NCBI RefSeq assembly: GCF_030052815.1
Contig: NC_079502.1
Location: forward strand, 3,496,885-3,560,884
DNA from: Hevea brasiliensis
Taxonomy: Eukaryota; Streptophyta; Magnoliopsida; Malpighiales; Euphorbiaceae
DNA: 64,000 nt
Reading direction: 5' to 3'
How positions within the stretch are numbered: the stretch's first letter is position 1; the number at the start of each line of letters is the position of its first letter. A program made the translations under genes and the position numbers. Below the pieces are notes generated by a model. It worked only from the letters and a program-made list of their open reading frames with translations, was not told where the DNA came from and ran no database searches. Below, one piece after another: positions 48,232 to 60,735 of the stretch.

Positions 48232-50633
48232 AAATCTTTGCTTGTCCTCAAGCAAATTAAAAATAATTATATGCAATTGGGGTATCTTTTTTCGTAGATT
48301 CATGAAAATCACTCATCTAACCTCTCAAACTTACCTCTAGCCATCAACAAACTATACACCCACCTTCAAGGTATAAGGAATTCAATTCTCACCAAAGTTA
48401 TCACTACTTAGCCTTGAGTCAATTATTCATTCCATAAAACCCAAACCAATTAATTACATAGAAAAATCATACTCAAATAGGATCTAAAACAATCCATAAA
48501 CTAAAATGTCTCAAGTGATGATGGAAATAGTTAAATGGATGAATAATGTGCCAATCCCATAGGCAAACCAACTAATCCAATCTCCACTAATGTAGCAAAA
48601 CATAATCAAGAGATCAAAAGGATTTTTAATGATTGTAATGGGGCTAAGGTGTAATAATGTGGCTAATAAAGAAAAGATAAAAGAAAAGCAAAACATGAGA
48701 ATAATTAAATTGTTAAAAAGATTAAGATACATTTTTCTTTTATTTTTATTTTTATTTTATTTTATTTATTTATTTTTGAATTAAATGGGAGGAAGAACTT
48801 TATAATAAATCACTAATGCTAACATACAATTTTTAAAACTCTTTTAGGGACTACATAAATAACATTGAATTTTGCATTGCAATTGTCCCTTTTTAATCCA
48901 CCCCCAAACACATTTCTTTGTATACTTGAGTGGTAAATAAATTTTCACAACATGATATGATTGCTAGTTAATTTTACTTTAGTACTTCTCTCATTTGATT
49001 ATTATATGCTTTTTTTTTTTTTTTTTTGTATCTATCACTTAAACAAATTATTCTCATAAAGGGTAGATAAGTGTTTAGGTTTATGGCTAGGTAGATTATG
49101 GGTACCAAGGAAATAAGGGGTATAAATGAAGGCTTAAATTGGTTTCAAAAGGAAATTTTAAAGTGAGGTTGGTTAAGGCTAAAAATGTGGATTTAAAATT
49201 CAAAGATTGCCTTGATCATTTCTCTTTTCAAGTGAATACTAAGATTTTACCTCGAAAGGTCTAGAAGGCTTGTTCTAGAATCGGTGAGAAATAATTAGTT
49301 ATTTCTTACCCTAGAGTTTTCTCTAAGCACTCAAAACTCAATGTAATTAATTGGGTGGCCCTTGGCTAAGAATCTTATAACCTTATACCAATCCGGAACT
49401 TTCAATCCATCAAATCTATCTAGAGGCAAGCTAAATCACTTTTCAAAATGATTCTCAATCTTCTAAGAATTAGGTAGAAATTTATTTTTTTTTATGTATG
49501 CATGATTTCTAAAATGAATGCAAAAATTAAATAAAATAAAAAAATGAAATAAAAACTATACATAATCTATATGATATCTATATGCAAGTGTATATATTTA
49601 CATGGTGTAGGTGTATGGTGTATGTGAACTAAGTAACTAAGTATGAATGAAATGCAAATAAGTGATGCAATTTAAGTAACGTAAATAAAAAGGATTAAAA
49701 ATTTTGAAAAAATTTTGCCCTCCCCTAAACTCAAATGAGACAATGTCCTCATTGGCTTAATTGAAGTGGCAAGAATGTAAATGAAATCAATCAATGATAG
49801 CTCGAGAGATATAAACCAAGAATGAGTGGAAAAGAGTTACCATGTAGAACATACATGCCTAGTGTTGAATGATCAGAATATGTACATGAGGCATGTGAGT
49901 TATAAGTATTTGGAGCATGAGGCATGTTGTTCTAAAAGCATGAAGCATGTTGAAGTAAAGGTAAATTAGCATGCCCCTTTGCTGAATGCTGAGCAACTGA
50001 CACTGGGTACTAACATGGCGCATGTTATGCTCCATGAAAATTTTGGTGAATTTTAACAACTTTACAAATTTAAAGCAATTCAAATAGCTCACATGATAAC
50101 ATAACCCTTAGTACGAGGCATGTTAAAGGAAAACAGTTTCAACATCCGGCATGTGAATGGCTAGAAGTTATCTTAGATGTTGTATTGCAATAGCTAACAG
50201 AAGAGCAGCTGCTAAACTTTCAATAATCTAGTTATATGACTATCAAAAAGCAATATCGATAATGCTATTACAATAGCCAATAGAGACTAAGATTAAAGAA
50301 AATTATCAATTCGATAGAAATCTGGATTACAAAGACAATGCATGCAGTACATCAAAATAAACCAATGCAGCCAGCAATAATGAATAAGCCAACTTAAGAT
50401 TCATGAAACAAACAGAAATAAAGAAAAACAGAAATTGAACCATTCACAAATAGATAAAACATATAGAAGTTCCAAATACCAGGAAATTAACAGTTGAAAT
50501 TATAAAGCAGACTAACCAATTAACACAATTAAAAACTAAAGTTTCATAAGGTAACTAAAACTAACAAAAACAAATTTCTAAAACTAGACAGTTGGTTGGT
50601 CTTCTTCATTTGTGGATTGTACTGGCTCATTTG
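48232..50633. other. non-coding internal region of the minus-strand element
   Basis: AT-rich spacer with no open frame I can support. The 49854-50153 part is dense in CATGAGGCATG-type motifs. Confidence 0.45.
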
Positions 50634-52343
50634 CTATTCAGGTGCTTGCTCATTGGATTTCTCAGAAGCAGTATCCAGGTTTTCTACCATAGCCTTCATC
50701 TCTTCAAAAATGTCTTGGCCCCATTTATACAGCTGGTTAAAAGAGGCTGCCAACTTATTATAAATGTCAATTATTTCTCTATCATGAATTTTTTGCTTTT
50801 TCCTGAATGAAGGAAATTTCTTTTTAATCTTTTTCTCAACCTTGGCTTGCTTCTGACCAACTGCATCAACCTTAGCTTCTAAAGCTTTTAGAGCAACCAC
50901 AATATCAGAATTATCATCAAAGGCAGGTTGCCGTGCATCATTCAGCTTGTCAATTTTGGCTTCCAAATTTTTAAGAAAAGCAAATAAATCTGATTGTCCA
51001 ACAGTAGGTAGGTGAGAGCTAGAAGGATCGGCATCAGGTGGCTGTCCTATACCCTGTGATTGTTGCTCTTCACCATCATGTCTACCCATCTACAAATACA
51101 TAAACATCACCTCTTTTCATACAAATTTTCATTTGAGTCATGATAATCCTGTTCAGAAAGGATTAGCCAACCATAGACACCATAGCATATTGGTCAGGGT
51201 TAAAACCAAAGGATTTGGCAATCACAGTCACCATCCTTCCAATAACTATACTGCCAGCTGATTGCTTAGAGACTATATGTTCCATATGAGAGCAAAGAAA
51301 ATAAGCACCATTTATCTTTTTCTTCTCTTTCATGCACCATAAAAAGAATAAATCATTTTTCCCTACAACTCCATTACTGTGCCCCCTGCCTAATATAGTA
51401 TGAGACATGAACCTTTACAAGTATCTAAGAGTAAAGTCTTGGATAGTTGAGGCCTTACCAGAACTAGGGTTATAATATTTTCCATATGGTGCAATTGACT
51501 TCCAAAATGGAGGGTGGTCATAAATAGTCCTTTGCCACTCAATCACTTTTGCACCATCATTACAGAAACCAAATAAAGCATTTACTTGAGCATTGACAAG
51601 TTTCCTATCCTGACCCAAACACCTAAAGGAAATGGTGTCCCTATGGTTATTGTTTATGGGCTGGAAATCCAATTTCTGTGAGCTTAAAAACTCAAATGTC
51701 AATTCCTTAGAAGTAGGTTCTTGAATTTTAGCAAAATCACTCCAACTTACATTCTCCAAATATTCACTAACATAGTCATAAAGCCCTATCTCCCTGAGAC
51801 TGTGTTCATCAATGTACTTGGTGGCTAGAATTTTCTTTTTAGCAAGTGCCTCATAATTTTTTCTCATATCAAAATCTCTAAAAGTCCATGGGTAAAATGA
51901 ATTTACCTTTTCGCCAAATTGAGGGATAACTGGAGCAGTTTGAGACACAGTTGGGGAATGATGCAGAGGCAATTGAACCCTAGTTAGAGCATAAGAGACT
52001 TGTGGAGAAATAGAACCTTGGGCAGCAGAGAGGGTCCTGGCACTAACAGGTTGTGGGGAAACAACCCTAGGCTGTTTTGGTCGAGCAAAGGAACTAGGAA
52101 CTGATTTCTTTCTTTTTCGTGACTCACAGACAGTGGAAGGGGCGAATTTTGTGTGTTTTTGGGAGGAAGGTGTGGCATCTTAGGTTGCATTATCGGGATT
52201 AGGGGTAGAATGAGAGGATTAATGGGGAATTAGGGTTCATATCGGGAATTTGGGAATTTAGAGACGAAATGGGAATTTCGGGTGTAGCATTGGGTGGTGT
52301 AGGATTTGGTGTTGGGGTTGAAAAATCACTGTTACTAGCCATT
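50634..52343 (-). pseudogene. plant retroelement ORF relic (Athila/TAT-type putative plant transposon protein)
   Basis: Minus-strand coding in several frames. An N-terminus MASNSDFSTPTPNPTPPN from 52343 is followed by a frame shift near 52210, an in-frame TAA near 52185, and then an open part to 51415 with FYPWTFRDFDMRKNYEAL, DYVSEYLENVSWSDFAKI, RDTISFRCLGQDRKLVNAQV and NALFGFCND. It continues in 51408-51163 (NDLFFLWCMKEKKKINGAYF) and, after another break, in 51089-50634, a lysine-rich coiled-coil-like C-terminus (KQAKVEKKIKKKFPSFRKK). The middle resembles the plant-specific domain found in Athila/TAT and derived non-autonomous elements. No protease or polymerase is present. Function unknown. 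Confidence 0.55.
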
Positions 52344-53009
52344 TTTATGGCTTGTAGCTTAGGTATGTGGGTGGAAGGTTGTTTGGTGTGCACCATAAAA
52401 GGAACAGTGAAAGCTTAGGTCGTGTGGCTGATGAGGTGAAATAGGATAAAATGGCCAGGGTAAAGGTTTAAGTGGTGATATACCTAGGGTCTGACATGAG
52501 GCATGTTGAGAATAGTTGTGGGGTGACATGCCTCGTGTGATTTGGGAAAAGATGAATGACATGAGGCATGTTGGGTGTCGCAAGATAATTTGTGATCGCC
52601 TTGACGAAGCTCTTCACTGAAGTGGGTAAAGTGAAGAGTCGCCACTTTAATTTTGAGGAAAATTAAAGAGAACCATTTATGAAAATAGATTAAAAAAAAC
52701 CACTTCGAAAATAGAGATTCTAGGTTCAGGGTCCGTATACGGGCGGGGAAGGTGTTAGGCACCCTGCCTCGTCCCTCAACGAGGGTAAACAGATTTAATG
52801 TTATGCTCTTCATAGGTTAAAAAGATAATTAGAGGGTTGAGATAGTGATAATGTTAATCCTTGTGTAGCATAAAGGAATATTTGATATTTCACTTAATTT
52901 GGGTTGCTCAAGAACACGAGTTCACAAGATGGCCCTTTAGTGAATAGGTATCGAGTAAAGTTATCTTGTGTATTGGAGTTGTGTTATTTTAATTTGGATT
53001 TTGTTAAGA

Positions 53010-53470
53010 GAGCTCGGATAAGAAGTTTCTACCGCTCTCTATATATGTTTTTTAGAGTTTTAAGTGGGAGATTTCGGATAAGAACTCTCCTCCGAACTCC
53101 GCGTACATTATTAAGATTTTGGCAAAAATCGAGTAAGAACTCTCCCGATCTCCTAAAATATTTTATTTAAAATTTTGAGTGAAGGGTCTCGGATAAGAAC
53201 TCTCCTCCGATCTCCGTGTTTTATTTAAATTTGAATGAGAATCGGGTTTAAAATTTTGAGTGAAGGATCTCGGATAAGAACTCTTCTCCGATCTCCGCCT
53301 ATTAAAATTTTTGACTGAGAATCGGGTAAGAACTCTCCCCCGATCTCTTAAAGTATTCGGTTTGAAGTTTTAAGTGGAGGATCTCGGATAAGAACTCTCC
53401 CTCGATCTCCATGTTTTATTTAAATTTTGAATGAGAATTAGGTAAGAACTCTCCCCCGATCTCTTAAAGT
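53010..53470 (+). repeat. degenerate minisatellite (GATAAGAACTCTCC...CGATCTCC)
   Basis: About eight copies of a core GGATAAGAACTCTCCTCCGA or GGGTAAGAACTCTCCCCCGA, followed by TCTCC or TCTTAAAGT, spaced 45-80 bp. Two alternating versions form a higher-order unit of about 120 bp. Confidence 0.8.
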
Positions 53471-55139
53471 GTTTATTAGGATCGTATATCGTAAGGACCT
53501 TGAACTAAGGATTCTAGCGCCTGAAGGCTCCAAAAACCCACACAAAGCTTCTCTTAACTCACTGATGCCTTATAACTAGAGGGTGGATATAAGACTAAAC
53601 TTCTCGCCGATCTCCTATGTGATCGCCTTATCAGAGCTCTTTGACTGGCGATATCCGATCTCTTTTGGTTACTAGTCCGGGACCTGATCTCATCTTGATT
53701 CCCACTCTATTATGTTATCTTCTGGGCTCGTTTCGTAGCCTGACCTTATAACTTATTCCTCTGATTTACTATTCGGCCTTTTGTTATTTTTATTTGTTCG
53801 AAAACTTTCACGTTAAGATACTTCTACCCATATTTTTTAAGTTACCTACAATTTGCCCACAACCAGAACACCTATTTTCAAAGGAAATGAAAACTACGAA
53901 GAAATAAATAAAGCTTACGAATGAATAGAAGAAATAGACTCAGGAAATAACTATTGGCCTGTATAATCTACGTTGGGATTTTAGTGTGACTGAACGTAAT
54001 AGAATTTTCAAGAACAAGAACAGATAAAATAAAACACGAGCATTCGGCAAAATGACAGTCTAGACACTTACCTGTGGGAGGTTAAGGCTATTGAATTAAA
54101 TCTGGAACCACAAATATTGTAGAGTTGAAAGCTAATGGTCGAAGGACTAATGCTTAGTTCGAAGTAACGAGAACTAGGTCAGAATGCAGTTGAGTCGAAG
54201 AGACAGTAACTGGGTCAGAATGAAGTCAAGCTTGGAGAATAATATGTTGACGTTAGGGCGATGAAGACGAAACTAAATAAAAAATGGTCTCGCAGAGTAA
54301 TGAACCGACACTGAAAATGAAGAATTTCAGGGTCCAAAACTCCTTCAATGGAGATACTTAAGAAAACTGGTTTCTGAAGTTTCTCGATTCTATGATAGCT
54401 TAGAATGGCAAAGTAGCAAGACTGAATCAAATTTCAGAGCCTTTCCACTATAATCACCACCACCTTTACAGTATTGCATGCAGGTATTTATAGGGAATGG
54501 GTGCTCCTTATGAAGGGTCAGGATCTCATCAGGGAAGACAGAGGGTTTAGATTCAAAAGGACACAATCCGACATTTGAGAATTAAAGAGAATCAAAATGG
54601 AGGGTTGAGATTTCATTCAGAACATCCGTCCTTTCTTCTCTTAAGCCAACGGCTCAGGGTCTTGCCTTACAAGATGGATCCGAGGGTTGGGAATGAAAAG
54701 TGCCGATCCTGTCGTCTACTTTTTGATCTAAGGGCTCTGGGTTTGTCCTTACAAGTATGATCAATGATAGAGATCGAGGTGTACAAAACTGCCATAACTG
54801 TTTTGGCGTCTGTCAACTAGGTAGGCGTTTCTACGACTGAGGCGTGTGGTGAAGATTTGATCCGCCTACAACGCTTTAACTAACTCAACTCTGATTATGA
54901 AGAAAGTTGATTGAAAGTTATTTTAATCCCTCCATGCTTTCCGATCTCTATTTCTTCCACTCTCCCTATTATGACCCTCTCCTTTTTCGACCTCTCTAGT
55001 ATCAGGTCCCTTCTCCTTCCCCGATCTCTCCCATTCTAGATCTTTCTTGTTATCTGACCTGCCTTGGTCAAAGCAATTAATTCTTCAGTTACCGATGCAT
55101 ACGTTTTAGTTTCTGCATACAATAAATGCTCAAACCCTA

Positions 55140-55152
55140 CATATATACACCA
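55140..55152 (+). promoter_or_regulatory. putative LTR TATA box
   Basis: ACATATATACACC near the 3' part of the 52576 LTR, followed by a pyrimidine-rich stretch (CTTCTCCTCCTCCAG). Confidence 0.4.
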
Positions 55153-55562
55153 ATGAGAAATTCCCTTCATACTTCACTTCTCCTCCTCCAGTTTCTCCAT
55201 TTCTCCAATTCTAGCTTCTCTGGTAACAATTCTGATTATGGTGACTGCTTTTGATCTTTTTTCGATTGTTTTCTTTGCCCTTCGCCTGAAAATTTACGAT
55301 CCTAGCGATCGGAGAACCATGAGGACAACATCTAATGATAGTGAGAGAACCAGACTAATTTACCGATCAAGATCGAAAGTGACGATCGTGCCAATCTCGA
55401 ATCGGTCTACTGATATAATCGATGAACCGATCTCGGGCAAGAGGAATGTTAATTTCAATCTCAATGTCGATGACCGCCTCTTGAAGTTCATTTGGCTCCT
55501 CATCATATTGGGCGTCCCGACTGCAGCTCGGTTCTGATCGATGACATCGACGATGACTCCGC

Positions 55563-58500
55563 TGTAACACCCCCGTTGCATAGCCTGGTATATTTCACTG
55601 TTCCGGTGACCGGTGTCGGTCCGGACAATTAATGGGATTAGGGCCACACTTAAGACAATTTGAGAAGCCATAAACATAAATAATTAGTAATGCTTAATTA
55701 GTTAACTATAAATAAGAAAAACAGAACATAAGAGGTTAAACGAGCCGAGAGTCACAGCGATGAGTGACCTCCTCGGGAACGACTGCGAAGTCATTTTAAA
55801 CTCAAATTTCGAACCGTAAAAAGTGACGCTGCGGTCCTTAGGACCCTTATGAACACAGTGGAAAAGAGAAAATCATGAAAAAGAACTGTTAAGTCAGTCA
55901 AATAATTAGGTCAGGGAGCCGGAAGAAATATTGGATTATTTGCAAACCGGGATGAACCGGCGAAGGGCAATTTGGTCAATTGACCCCGAGAGCTGACTCC
56001 TGACCTAACTGTCCAATAAAATCGGAGAAAAGAAAATTTCGGAATCGGGAATTAAATTAAAGAACTAATAGAAAAAAATAAATAGAAAAAAAAAAGAAAA
56101 AGATGGAAAAGTCAAAGTTGATGACATCATGAATGATGTCATAAACAAATTAATTAAGTGAATTATTAAATTAGAATTTATGGTCTTCCAAAGAAAAATA
56201 AATAAAAGGAAATAAAAGAAAAAAAATTAGAAAAAATTCTTCATCTTCTCCCTTCATTGTGCCGCCCCACTTTCCTCCATAAGTCCTCCATGAGAGCTTT
56301 TTCTTTAAGCTTACACTAAGCTTAATTTTTCCTTACCCAACCTTAATAACTCCCTTAAATACCTCACTAGAACTTGTGATCTCAACTTGAGAAGAGGATT
56401 TCAAGAAGAAAGAGGAGTTAAAGATAGTGATTTGAAGCTTTAAGTGAGGTTAGCATATCAAACTCCTTATTTTTCCATTTACATGCATAACTAGTGGTTG
56501 AAATGAGCTTAGAACTTGATTTAAATGAAATAAAAATGGGGGAAGAACCAAATTGAATTTTTGGGCAGCTTGAGAGGAATATGATTTGCATGAATATGAT
56601 ACATTTGAATGAGTTTAGAAACCTTCCTTAGTTGAATGATTAGTATTAATACCATTAAGTGTGATTAATTGCAACAAAGTAGTGAAATTGATGAGTTAGG
56701 GTTTTGAATGCTAGGGTGGTGAACCAAATTTTGGAAAAATGAATAAATGGCATGTTGGACCTATTTTGAAGTGAAATAATGGTCAATTATGACCAAATAA
56801 CTTGTGTGGGAATGATAGGAAACTAAGTTAAATTCGGAGGTAAATGGTCATGCTGCTAGCAGCATGACCAAACCCACTTTGAAGGACCAAAACTCAAATT
56901 TTACAAGTCCAATTGATATGCCACCAATTGGGGATGAAAATAGACATAAAATAGCACAATTTTCATTAAGGAACCATGGCCAAAAACTGACTAAAACTTG
57001 GTGAAACAATTGACCAAAGTGAAATGAGAGCAGGCTGCCACTGCACCAAACTGACCAAATGAACAGTAACTGTTCATTTGGTCTTAACTCGAGTTATACA
57101 GGTCAAATTGACCTGAAATTTGGCCAGAGGTTAGAGGAGATATAGATCTAAAACTTTCATGAAGAACATCACCCCAAATTATGCCATTAACCCATTCAAA
57201 TTATTGAGCAAAGTTGAGTTACCAAACCTGCAACTCTGCAGATTTTCATGTGAGCAGTAATGTTTGGATGGCTATAACTCTCTCTAGGAAACTCGGATTT
57301 AGGCGATTCTTGAACCGATGGAAACCTAAGATATAGTAGAACATTTCATATGAAGAAAGTTAGACTAAATTATGAACTTAACTTGATCAAATTACTGACC
57401 AAAGTTGGATCAAAATCTGCCAGAACCCAAGATATCAGTATGAACAGTGCACGTGAACAGTAAATTATTTTGACCATAACTTGAGCTACAAAACTCCGAT
57501 TGAGGTGATCCAAAAATGAGAATACACTTAAGACAATAAGGAACATTTTATATGAAGGAATTTTTGTCAAATTACAACAGTAGATCGACCAATGGAATAG
57601 TGCAACTTTGAAGCACTAAAACCGAAAATTGGCAATTTTGCCAAAATGACCTAAGCTTTGAAAAAGTGACCAAAACCAACAAGTTTAATGACCAAAATGT
57701 GGTATGTGGGTGAAGTTGGAGTTCCCATACCTATTAATCCCTAAAAAGTCAACAATTTGACTTGAATAGTGTAGTAAATAGTAACCCGAAACATAAAAAC
57801 TTTGAGAACGTCGAATTTAACGCAATAGAGCTAGTTAAAGTGAAGTTAAATTTATTTTTAGACTTATGTTAAGTTATGGTACTGAAACACTATGAAATTA
57901 TGTGTTTCAGCTGAAAAAGACTTGGAAGCTCGGAGAGACTGAGTCAAGGCCTAGAGGCGACTCCAGTCAGGTTTGTGCACAATAAACCTTATTTAAGCAT
58001 TTTACCCTTGAAAAATTAATTTAGCACGCATTATGAATTTATGAACTTTGGTGTTGCCACCTTGTGATCAAATTGTAACTTTGGAAATTGATTTGATTTT
58101 TGTATGCAATATTTGAATGAAATGTTTGAAATGGATTTTTGATTCACACTTAGCATGACAGTTACTTATTATTCCTCCTCCATTTATGGGGTTGAGATCG
58201 TTTATTTTCCTCCCTCTCTGGCTTGCCAGTTGAGGTTGTAGATCGGATGAGTACTCATTAGCTAGCTAGCCACCTCCCTCATTGGTTTCGATTAATGGGG
58301 TTGAGATTGCTTTGTCGTGGTGTACAACGCGGCATTGATCGAAAATTTTGTGTCATGGCTTAAGTTGTGTATGACTTTGGCAACACTGTGTTTATGAAAT
58401 TGTTTGACTAAACTGTGTTTAATAGATTATTTGACAAAATGGTGTTATTATGAATTTTGATCATTATTGAAATGTGATTGAGAAACATTTGAATTGTGTT

Positions 58501-59241
58501 TGGCAATGAATGATTTATTTATTGCATTTTAAATTTTTATTGTGTACCACTGAGTATTTTTATACTCAGCGATGGCTTATTTTGCTGTCGTAGATAAGAG
58601 CAAGGAAAAAGCAAAGCAGAGTGAGTCACATCGAATTGAAGATCACATCAAGCTTTTGTACGGGTATTATTTTATACCCTTGTAGATAATTTTGATGTAA
58701 ATATGGAAATGTTATATGTATCAATGTAGTTGAGCAGTTGTAAATAAATTGTAATAATATTATTTTGGGTTGCTTCTGTAAATTTAATATTTGTAAATAT
58801 GAATTTTCTGCTTTATGCCTTGTTAATGAAGTATTAAAAATTTTGTGATGACCAAATTTGATTAAATTGTGGAAATTGCTTTGAAGTGATTTGAATTGGG
58901 TTGATTTGAGTTTTATTGGAGATTGGGAGTTGTGGAAAACTTTTGAAAGTGCTTTTTACAGGTCTTTGAAGAACTGGTTTCTCAAAATACAGAGGGAACT
59001 CTGTCAAAATTTTTATAAAATTTGCGGCAAAATTTAAAATGGACAAAATTTTTTACTAGTATTTAAACTTGAATAAATGGTTTTTAATTCCCACTAAAAT
59101 GCTCACCACTTCCAAAATGTAAGAAAATTGTTTTAAAATCCCTTGTAGAGTACTTAATGAGTTATCGGTAGGTGAAGTTCAGTAGTTCATTAAGTATTCT
59201 ACGGAATCATGTTATGCCTTACGGAGGGGTAAGGTGTGACA
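55563..59241 (+). repeat. 5' LTR of the Tekay-like element
   Basis: TGTAACACCCCCGTTG ... GGTAAGGTGTGACA. The start pairs with the solo LTR 27161-30277 on the opposite strand. An internal degenerate repeat of about 190 bp occurs at 57080-57600. No gene lies inside. Confidence 0.88.
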
Positions 59242-59249
59242 TGTTTTAG

Positions 59250-59261
59250 TGGTATCAGAGC
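59250..59261 (+). promoter_or_regulatory. primer binding site (initiator tRNA-Met type)
   Basis: TGGTATCAGAGC, 8 bases after the LTR end, is the complement of the 3' end of plant initiator tRNA-Met and standard for this lineage. Confidence 0.88.
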
Positions 59262-59430
59262 ATAGTTTTTCAATAAATTTTGACTATGTGTATGAACATT
59301 TTATTGATAAGTACAACTGCTCAAGTGTCTTAAATTGATACATATGACGTATTTACATCATGAATATGCACTAACGGAGGTCAACCTCCTTGTGTTTGAT
59401 CTCAGGAAGTAGAAAATTTGAGAAAACGGA

Positions 59431-60735
59431 ATGGAAGGAGGAGATCATTCCGAAGAACAATCTGTTGAGGCTGAGGTTCAAGAGGAAGCCCCAGCACTCC
59501 AGAATGTGAGTGGGTCAGCCACTCACTTGCTCCAAAGACCGCAGCTTTCTGCTCAATTTATGCAGCAGATGGTCGCTTCTTTCAAAGAAATGGCGGGTAA
59601 TGTGCCACCCCAAGCTCGGATGCTAGTACTCAGTAGCACAACCACCCTCATTTCTAAAGATGAAAAATTGATTAAATTTGGGGCCACTGAGTTTAAAAGC
59701 ACTGTGGATCCACTGGAGGCAGAACAGTAGTTAGAAAGAATGGAACGAGTTTTCAGGAAGCTACAGTGTACAGAGGAATTGAAGTTTGAGTATTATGTTT
59801 CCTTGTTGCAAGGGGATGCGTTTGAATGGTGGAAGACCATCCCCCACAGCCTGGTTGAGCCACCTGTGCTGACATGGACAGACTTTTTGAGGGAGTTCCG
59901 ACAGAAATGGGTTCCCGATGCATATGTGGATATGAAGTTGCAAGAATTTTTGAGTTTGAAACAAGGGAACCGAACTGTAGCAGAATATGAGAGAGATTTC
60001 TCAAGGCTAAGCCACTATGCTGGAAGCTTAGTCTCCACCCCCAGAGACAGATGCAAGAGGTTTGAATTCGGGCTAAGGCAGAGTCTGAGGATGCAAGTTG
60101 TGGGTTTCAGACATCAGAATTTTGCTGAATTGATCTCACAAGCCTTGGAATTAGAAAGGATAGAATCCGAAGGGGCAGTGAAGAAGGGTTCACAAGAGAA
60201 AGAGAAAACTGAAAAGACTACTGAACAAGCATCTGGAAGTGGTTCTGGGAAGAGGAAACAGTTTGGGGGATCTAGCTCCCGTAGAGGCAAAGGCAGATTT
60301 TCTGGCCAAAGACCACCCTGCAGTCGGTCACAGACCAAAGAGCACCCCGAGGATCTCTATCGGTCCGGCAGTGTGAAACGTGTGGTAGAACTCATGGTGG
60401 GGTTTGTTTCAAGGCTACTGGTGCATGCTTTAATTGTGGAGGAAGCAGACATTTCGCTAAGGATTGCACTAGTCCACGCCGGTCTGGATCTTTTGCCACA
60501 CCTGAAGAATCAACTCAAATCTCTGCACCCAGAGGGTCACAGTCAGCTGCTAGAGGCAGAGGCAGAGGTAGGGGTCCTGGTAACACCCCTGGAAGTCAAA
60601 GCACTGTTAATCAGCCAGTACCTAGTAGCGCACCAGTCAGAGTGTATACCATACGTCAGAGGGAAGAGGCTGAAACATCAGATGTTGTAGCTGGTATTTT
60701 CTCCATCCTTGACCAAGATGTGTATGTGTTATTTG
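59431..60735 (+). pseudogene. gag: gag of the Tekay-like element
   Basis: The structural protein starts MEGGDHSEEQ at 59431. A TAG at 59728-59730 falls where related proteins have Trp before LERMERVF. The capsid part continues to about 60300 (QGDAFEWWKTIPHS, EFRQKWVPDAYVDMKLQEF). A frame change between about 60310 and 60350 moves the nucleocapsid into another frame, where a CCHC zinc knuckle (CFNCGGSRHFAKDC) lies at 60426-60467. An Arg/Gly-rich linker leads into protease. In the original frame, reading past the shift gives unrelated sequence up to 60690. Confidence 0.85.

Larger units (their letters stand above)
46618..52575 (-). mobile_element. Ty3/gypsy-type retroelement (TAT/Athila-like), minus strand, interrupted
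   Basis: The 3' LTR is 46618-48216 (TGATGCG at the plus-left end; on the minus strand it runs TGATT...GCATCA). It is preceded by a polypurine tract in GAGCTTGGGGGAATT (48217-48231, minus) and the hallmark TTGCTTGAGGACAAGCAAAG. The internal region contains a plant-retroelement ORF relic (50634-52343) and AT-rich spacer. The element is cut at 52575 by another LTR, so its 5' LTR and any pol are not in view. The left flank is unit C sequence, and the empty site survives in unit B near 26396. Confidence 0.7.
52576..55562 (+). mobile_element. LTR of a second Ty3/gypsy-type element, interrupted by the Tekay insertion
   Basis: Starts TGTCGCAAGATAATTTGTG at 52576, after TTGGG. It carries GAGTCGCCACTTTAATTTTG and GGGTCCGTATACGGG followed by GGTGTTAGGCACCC, words common to a family of plant gypsy LTRs. 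A TATA box (ACATATATACACC, about 55140) is followed by a CT-rich leader. The sequence stops abruptly at 55562, where the Tekay LTR begins, so the rest should reappear right of the window. The open frame 55238-55537 may be leader or chance; I see no known domain. Confidence 0.6.

Noticed and set aside
52721..52790. Possible tRNA or rRNA-like GC-rich segment (GGGTCCGTATACGGG ... AGGCACCC)
   Set aside because: No cloverleaf or 5S box arrangement. The words match a known style of plant gypsy LTR.
53010..53470. CRISPR-like array because of regularly spaced repeats
   Set aside because: Repeats are degenerate, spacing is irregular, the spacers are themselves repeats, and the genome is plant nuclear.
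55238..55537. Possible coding gene of 99 codons with a TATA box upstream
   Set aside because: It lies in the LTR leader of the 52576 element and is cut by the Tekay insertion. No known domain, and it ends just before the border by chance.
55360..55677. Minus-strand open frame of 105 codons crossing 55563
   Set aside because: It spans the junction of two LTRs, so it arose by chance at the insertion site.
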